64,000 nucleotides of DNA from the NCBI GenBank assembly GCA_029379385.1, contig CM055605.1, positions 10,699,001 to 10,763,000 of the forward strand, read 5' to 3'. This stretch comes from Quillaja saponaria. Taxonomy: Eukaryota > Streptophyta > Magnoliopsida > Fabales > Quillajaceae. The position numbers and the translations under genes are program-made. Positions 57,538-64,000 of the stretch are shown here, piece by piece. Each line of letters begins with the position of its first letter. Position 1 is the stretch's first letter. The notes under the pieces were generated by a model that did no database searches, was not told the DNA's origin, and was given only the letters and a program-made list of their open reading frames with translations.

Positions 57538-60500
57538 TATTCTAAGGTCCGATAGTCCTTAGCACCTTGTTTGTTGATATAATTTAAAAAGAAAGCAAGA
57601 AGAAGAAGATCAAGGTCCTGTTATGGAAACACTGGACTTCTTGGTGGTTATTTTGCTTCTGCTTAGTTTCTTAAAAATAAAAAGAAATAAAAAAAGAAAA
57701 TAAAAAGGATATATTTCCACAAAAATTAAGACAAACTCAAAGAACAGGTTGCATTGAAAATGGAACCCACATAGCCATGCCACATGCCTAGATATTGGGA
57801 GTTAAAATAAATGAAACCTAATGGCTCAGAAAGCACATGTCTGTGTCAATGTGCAAAAACCAAGGTTTCTCTTACTGAAGAAGAGGCTAAGAAAGAGAAA
57901 TACCCAAAGCTGGGCCAGTGATTAAACCTATGCCCTAGGCTGCACTAACCTGTAACCAAATCATAATTCTTACTTACGGTGATCAAGATGTGATTATATC
58001 TGCTGAAAGTATACCGTGGGAAGTGAAGCATAATACAGTTGGAGACCTATAAGTTGATGTTCTTCATGAAGGATTTCAGTTGCATATGCTTGGTTATCAA
58101 GGAAATTAAGAAATTTAAGTTCAGTGGAAGCTAGAATCAAGTGAAAGAAAGGAATTCATGACAAGAACCATCACATTTGTGAGTTGAAAATCATAAAACA
58201 TAGGCTTGACACCTTTAACCAGCCACCGGAAGATAATTTACATTGCCAATATTGAAATTGTATTGCAGTGGTATCTTTATTGGTCCAAGTGAACCATTCA
58301 AACTTCCAAGAAGAAATCTTGTAGCAATTTCCATGCACCAAAGAGAATGTTAAAAACAATGCAATTATGAAAATCAAGATTAGCATGGAAAACCGCATAG
58401 TATAAGCCTAAAACAAACATCAATCAAACTCACTAGCAGATATACTAACACTGTGCTAACGCCTGTAACCATTGCAAGTTTTTTACCATATGGATCAGTC
58501 ACTATTCCACAGAATAGTACTGTCGAAGCTCTGCCAAGCATGAATGAAGAGCCTAAAAAACATCCATGGTTCTCTTAGGATTAGGACTCAAGGATTAGCA
58601 CTCAAAGAAGTGATATGTGATAACAGGAAGATATAAAATGAACAGAAGCATAGAGAGTAAGCTTACCCACATAAACTGCATAGGAAGCAATATCTTCCTC
58701 TTTTTGCAATATGAAAATGCTTGGCCTTTAAACACATAGCAATTTAAAGTTTCTGTAAAATAAATATAAGAGAAAAGGTTGTAGCTTGAATAATCAAATA
58801 CTACACCCACAAGCTTTATTTATAACAAAAGGAAATAAAGAAAGTACCACATGCAACTAATGTGGAACTATATAACAATATAAACTATTCTAACACTCTC
58901 CCTTAAGCTAGAGCATATATATTATATGTTCCAAGCTTGTTACAAATATAACAAAGACAAGCACCCCAGAGACTTGGTAAACAAATCTACTAATTGATTT
59001 TTAAACTTCACATATGTCTTTTTTTTGTATTATCCATAAGTTTTTCTCGAATAAAATGATAGTCAAATTCTATTTTTTTCTCGAACAAAATAACAGTCAA
59101 ATTCTATATGCTTTGTTCGCTCATAAAAAACGTGATTAAAAGCTATATGCATTACAGTCTGGTTATCACAAACGAGCTCCATAGACTGTGAGTGCTTGAA
59201 TCCAAGCCCTTCCAACAAGTTTTTCAACCAAACTAACTCAGCAGTAGTTTGAGTCATGGCTCTATACTTAGACTCAACACTAGACCTTGAAACAACAGTT
59301 TGTTTCTTACTATTCTAAGAAGCAAGATTTCTTCCCAAAAAGAAACAATACCCTGTAGTGGATATCCTGACAAATGGACAAGTAGCCTAATCTGCATCAC
59401 TATATCTTTGAATTGAAGTGGAATCTTGGTTTTGAACCAAAGCATGACCACGGCCATGTCCACGAACCAAAGTATGACCATGATTCTTATATATTAACCT
59501 CTTACCAAGTGCAGTTTTGAGATACCTCAGAATATGAATAGCTTCATTCCAGTGAGAAGTTCGTGGTTGAGCCATAAATTGACTAACTATACTAGCTGCA
59601 CTATAGATGTCAGGTCGAGTTACTGTCAGATAATTTAACTATCCCACTAGACATCTATACTGTTCAGGATCAATGTCTTGTATTCTAAGGTTTGATAGTC
59701 CTTAGCACCTTGTTTGTTGATATAATTTAAAAAGAAAGCAAGAAGAAGAAGATCAATGTCCTGTTATGGAAACCTTGGACTTCTTGGGGGTTACTTTGTT
59801 TCTCAAACATAAAAAATGAAAATAAAAAAGATATATTTCCACAAAAATTAAGACAAACTCAAAGAACAGGTTGCATTGCTAAATTGGAATCCATATAGCC
59901 ATGCCACATGCCTAGATATTGGGAGTTAAAAAAAAATTAATGAAACCTAATGCCTTGGAAAACACATGTCCGTGTCAATGTGCAAAAACCAAGGTTTCTC
60001 TTATTGAAGAAGAGGCTAAGAAAGAGAAATACCCAAAGCTGGGCCAGTGATTAAACCTATGCCCTAGGCTGCACTAACCTGTAACCAAATCATAACTCTT
60101 ACTTATGATTATCAAGGTGTGATTATATCTACTGAAAGTATACCATGGGAAGTGAAGCATAATGCAGTTGGAGTCCCATAGCTTGATGTTCTTCATGAAG
60201 GATTTTAGTTGCATATGCTTGGTCATCAAGGAAATTAAGACATTTAAGTTCTGTGGAAGCTAGAATCAAGTGAAAGAAAGGAATTCATGACAAGAACCAT
60301 GACATTTGTGAGTTGAAATTCATAAACATAGGCTTGACACCTTTAACTAGCCACTAGAAGATAATTTACATTGCCAATATTGAGATTGTATTACAGAGGT
60401 ACCTTATTGGTCCAAGTGAACCATTCAAACTTCCAAGAAGAAATCTTGTAGCAATTTCCATGCACCAAAGAGAATGTTGAAAACAATGCTGGAACAATTA

Positions 60501-60808
60501 TGAAAATGAAGATTAGCATGGAAAACCACATAGTATGAGCCCAAAAAAAAATATCAATCAAAACTCACTAGCAGATATACTAACACTGTGCTAACCCCTA
60601 TAACCGTTGCAAGTATTCGACCATATTGATCAGCCACTATTCCCCAGAATAGTGATGTCAAAGCTCTGCCAAGCATGAATGAAGAGCCTACAAAATTTCC
60701 ATGGTTCTTTGAGGATCAACACTCAAAGAAGTGACATGTGATAACAGGAAGATATAAATGAACAGAAGCACAGAGAGCAAGCTTACCCATGTAAACTGCA
60801 TATAGTAC
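57538..60808. repeat. Segmental duplication within the ZIFL pseudogene
   Basis: 57538-58685 and 59681-60808 align almost throughout (offset about 2143 bases), both starting TATTCTAAGG and both ending near AAACTGCATA. They carry the same intron and exon traces. Between them lies the truncated copia. Small indels separate the blocks, for example the acceptor CTGGAAC present at 60489 but absent at 58362. Confidence 0.9.
58754..59671 (-). mobile_element. Truncated copia, same family
   Basis: An LTR of 142 bases (58754-58895) is followed by a polypurine tract and RNase H coding remnants: AELVWLKNLLEGLGFKHSQS, HVFYERTKHIEFDCYF and, at 59387-59575, SHWNEAIHILRYLKTALGKR. It is about as similar to the 50224 element as a sister copy. 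It stops abruptly in the RT domain at GTTCAGGATC (59671), where the duplicated ZIFL block begins. The 5' LTR, gag and integrase are missing. Confidence 0.85.
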
Positions 60809-61981
60809 CTCTTAACAAGTAACTTTCTATACCTGTTAGAAGTACTTATTTTTAAAATTTTATTTGTAAAATATTAATGTTATTATAAAAATATTATTAC
60901 TATTCATAAATTTAGGTTGAATATGTCATGAAAGGAAGGAATTCTTTCTAAACATGTGAAAAGGTTCATTTCACAATTAAAATGATAACAATAGTAACCC
61001 TCATAAAAAAATAAATAAAAAGAAAAATACAATTAAGTAATCAAATTCGCAAAGTACAAAGTAAAAAATAAGAAGAAAAATAAAATAAAAAGGGTAATTT
61101 GGAATTACAATTATTTAGGACTTTTTGTAGACAAATTAAGACTTATTCACCAGTTAAAACTATTATAAGATTTATTGGATATTTTAAGACAAAAGCAAGC
61201 CTTACTATTATTTTTTTTTAGTTAATTTGAGTGATTCTAACTTTATCATTTTGTATCCGTTGAAAACTAGTTGTTTTATGACCATTGAAAATATAAACTA
61301 AGCGGTTTATGACCATTGAAAACTATATTGTTTATGATCATTGGGAAAATAAGTTATTTATTTATAATAAGTAAATTAATTATTTTATATAAGAGTATTG
61401 GGAAAAAAAATAATTTGTTTATAACAAAGAAAATATTTGTTTTATAACCTTGAGACTCTCCCTTTACATAAAGATTATGTGATCAAACCAAAACACAAGA
61501 ATCTGAAATTAGTTGTCTCATACCTTGAGAGAAAAATCAGATTAGCCTTGATTCTACAATTAAGAGTAAGATGTTGAATTTTCTTATGTATGAGAGGTTT
61601 AATTTCAGATAGATATGATTAGGTTTGGTCAAGTATTCTCTTTATACAGGGAGAATCTCAACCGTGATCAAGAAGTAATTTATTTTTTCAACGATCACAA
61701 AACAGCAAGTTTATAAATAAAGTCTAAAAAACCCAATTATTAAAAAAATATAATAAAATCATATTGCAGTTGCAATGAATTATTATTAAAATAAAATAAG
61801 ATGCAGGGGAGCTTAAGGTCACAAACATATTGCTGCTATAATTCGCATAAGCACCAACATACACATTGTATCCTCACAATAATGCAGAAATGATACATTG
61901 TTTACATGAAAAGCATTCAAAAAGATGTTTTCTCATTCCACAAGGATTATCAACCCAAGCAATCTTAGTTATTCAATCACA
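60809..61981. other. Spacer between ZIFL copies
   Basis: AT-rich with no exon recognised. It contains three imperfect copies of TTTATGACCATTGAAAA between about 61255 and 61345 (spaced 25-31 bases). The 5' exons of the pseudogene that should lie here were not found. Confidence 0.5.
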
Positions 61982-64000
61982 TTACTGTCTCCCCGTTGAT
62001 TGTCTTCTTATGCTTAGGAATGGTTTGAACAGCATCAATACTCCAATTCCTTCAATTACGTTCAAGAAGAAGAAAACCAAACGTGTACCTGCAGTTAAAA
62101 CTATCCGCTGAGCTCCTGCTCATTGTCAGGGAGGGCCAAAATGACTCTTTTAACACAAGCATGAAGTTATACAGGGAATGCTCCACCAGGGTGGAGTAAC
62201 ATAACCAAAAAATAATGCTTAGTGCCTCCAATATACGGCTAGTGATTGAATTGGAGGATGTTTGGACTACACATGCCAATGTTACCCATAATCTCAGCAA
62301 TGGAATGATATGTTGCATAACCCATCTAAACTACTCTGAAAACATGGAGAAAGGGATAGCAGAATAAGAAGTATTGTACAACATAGCATATGATGCATGA
62401 GGCTGGAACTTCATTGAGCTTGATCAAACGTGAGTGAAGTTTTTTTTTTTTTTCAATTTATCTATTAATTAATTATTATTTTTTTTCTGTGGAAAGTGAA
62501 GTGCTTCTCTTCAAATTTTAAACATTTTATTTTCTATCTAGCAAAGGCTCAGAAGTCACCGTGCTTTATGGACTCTGTAACATATTTCTAACAGCTAAAA
62601 ATATGAGTCAGAAATATTCTCTTCCATAGGCTAGCAAAACAAGGATTAAGCATGAAAAAACTTATTTCAATATCTTACCTGGAAGGAAAGCAGAATCAAG
62701 ACGTTTTTCTGACCAAGAAAACCTGTAACGAAAGGGATAAAATAAGCAGATGACAGATAAAACCCTTTAACAATGTCATATGAGGAACTATCTTGAGTAT
62801 TGCTAAAAACAAGGAATAAGCATTGGAAAGGACACTCACACTGCACCAGCCCCAGCTGGACCAATTGCTTTGAACAATGACATAGCAGTCATGGTAATGC
62901 CATTAGCAGCTCCCCTTTGGTGTTGTTCCTGTTTGATAAATTCAACGTCAAATTTATCCTACCGTTGAAGGAAGATAATCTTACAACTAAAGGTAATAGA
63001 AAATTACCACAGCTTTATTTTGCACAATGAACAAACTGGTGTTGATTGTTACCTGGTAAAGCAGATCAGTCAAATAAAAATAAAGTAAATGTCAGGATCA
63101 GCTAAGGCTATAATGTAAATAATGTATCCTTTTAAGACCATTGGCTTTTGGCATACAAGTGCTTCCTTTTGTTAGTATACTCTTGTTTCATGCATTATGT
63201 GACATTTGCATAACATACCAAGGAGAGTATAAAAAGAAAAGAAAAATGAGATTACTGTCTTTGAGAGCAAGAGGAATGAGAGGTTATTTAACATGATCTG
63301 CCAAATTAACTTCCCCAAATGTAAACAGAAGCTATGTTTTAAATCAGCATCACTTTGCTTATTCATAAATATGAAGGGAAAACACGCAAAAGAATATCCC
63401 CTCCCTTCCTCCACAAGAACCTCTGAAACCCAGGTCATTGGCTCCCAACCAATACCTTCATACATTAAGGAGTACCGATACATATCTTCCTTCAAACATC
63501 TTAACTTCTTGGCTGAAATGCACACTGCTGCCACAATATACATATACACACTACTTATCAGAAAGATAACAATACCTTTTGTTTCTAACTGATTTACATG
63601 GCTTTGTCAAAATACCACGGCACTTGAAAACTAGGCCTAAGACTATATGCTATGCTAGGTGTTTGAAGAATTAAGGTTTTTCTAGGTGTTATTCGGAAAT
63701 TAATAGTCTACTTTTAGGTTCCTTGATGCTCATTGACTTTAAAACAATGTCCAACTTAATTCCTCCTTGCTTATTTACATCAAAACACTTGATGACTGAG
63801 ATGCATATTTTAGAGTCATAGAACGTCATCATAACCTTTTCATGAAGTGTTAAACGAGGAAACAGTTGCACTTACAGACAGAAGAGACTTGAAAATATTT
63901 GCGATATTTATCACTAGGTACAAGGTGAAGCCCGACAACATTGCTATAAAGGTGTAACTTTGCAAGAGTGGTATTGTTAAAACCTGCAAATAGAATTCAG
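61982..64000 (-). CDS. ZIFL: ZIFL-type MFS transporter, 3' exons (partial)
   Basis: C-terminal part of a zinc-induced-facilitator-like transporter of the major facilitator superfamily; relatives move substrates such as nicotianamine, potassium or zinc chelates against protons at vacuolar or plasma membranes. Five exons, in gene order 63876-63983, 63008-63052, 62840-62928, 62679-62722 and 61982-62088, have GT-AG borders and consistent phase and encode the last 130 residues. Signatures are [55 protein letters not shown] with [25 protein letters not shown] and [20 protein letters not shown]. The stop is TAA at 61982-61984. Transmembrane helices 9-12 of the fold are covered. The gene continues beyond the right edge. 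The first exon here starts at an acceptor (ATTTGCAG), so the rest is upstream. No lesion is seen, unlike the neighbouring copy. Confidence 0.88.

Larger units (their letters stand above)
55911..60808 (-). pseudogene. ZIFL: ZIFL pseudogene, 5' and middle exons (partly duplicated)
   Basis: Leftward MFS transporter remains. Block B: 60403-60488 and 60033-60078, plus SSFMLGRALTSLFWGIVADQ near 60570-60690. Block A: 58450-58552 (GSSFMLGRASTVLFCGIVTD), 58275-58361 and 57904-57949, with EEDIASYAVYVG and a frameshift at 58670-58710. Single-copy exons: 57198-57251 (PSEKYPHIFPKGSFFDK), 57012-57087 (FPYFLPSLCISVVVSAALNV), about 56262-56371 (ETLHNHKDTNES, then frameshift) and about 55911-56003 (VFSLWAVSPQRSGGMDFSTN). 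In both blocks the exon VSAA*GIGLITGPALG has TAG for Trp (57935-57937; 60064-60066), and the FNILFG and ATRFLLGSLNGSLGP parts lie in different frames. Block A has also lost a splice donor and an acceptor that block B keeps. The pseudogene continues leftward beyond the copia at 50224-55825. Confidence 0.82.

Noticed and set aside
63172..63592. Overlapping frames of about 100-125 codons on both strands
   Set aside because: They lie in the intron between two phase-consistent ZIFL exons (63052 and 63876) and have no domain.
1..64000. Search for CRISPR arrays, toxin-antitoxin pairs, phage genes, rRNA and intact tRNA genes
   Set aside because: None seen; the window is plant nuclear DNA, and its repeats are microsatellites, tandem duplications and transposons.

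Overview
This is a stretch of plant nuclear DNA, almost certainly from a eudicot. It is AT-rich and its genes are split by GT-AG introns. It carries plant-specific families (GRF-interacting factor, NCA1, ZIFL transporters) and plant transposon types (Ty1/copia, RTE and L1 LINEs, Tourist-like MITEs, a hAT remnant). No bacterial-style operon, CRISPR array or phage is present. Gene models were built by hand from splice sites and reading frame; most long open frames in introns and intergenic DNA are chance.

Layout. Positions 1-1660 look like the 5' leader of a leftward gene whose coding part lies outside the window. From 1.7 to 19 kb there is no intact gene that I can support. This part holds a hAT transposase remnant, a small secreted cysteine-rich peptide gene broken by a frameshift, a decayed RTE LINE, several MITEs, microsatellites and an unexplained 60-codon open frame. 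From 19.3 to 47.1 kb five genes run rightward: NDUFS5 (complex I, 2 exons), a GRF-interacting factor (4 exons), NCA1 (catalase chaperone, 7 exons), a PWWP-domain protein (3 exons) and the HSP90 co-chaperone p23 (6 exons, with a perfect heat-shock element upstream).

From 48.2 kb to the right edge the strand switches. A leftward tandem array of ZIFL-type major facilitator genes fills this part. The right-hand copy (61.98-64.0 kb, continuing out of the window) has five intact 3' exons. The left-hand copy (48.3-60.8 kb) is a pseudogene with frameshifts and a nonsense codon. Part of it is internally duplicated, and both duplicates share the same lesions, so it was dead before it was duplicated. 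An intron of the pseudogene holds a 5.6-kb copia element with a 5-bp target duplication, and that element holds a 5'-truncated RTE LINE copy with an 18-bp target duplication. A second, truncated copia of the same family sits between the duplicated blocks.

The intact genes do not form one pathway, but several are linked to organelle or stress biology: complex I assembly, catalase folding and HSP90 client maturation. I found no wholly new multi-gene system. The most interesting points are the near-identical triplication of a Cys-Pro-Phe module at the N terminus of NCA1, the layered history of the ZIFL array, the broken cysteine-rich peptide gene, and the heat-shock element on p23.
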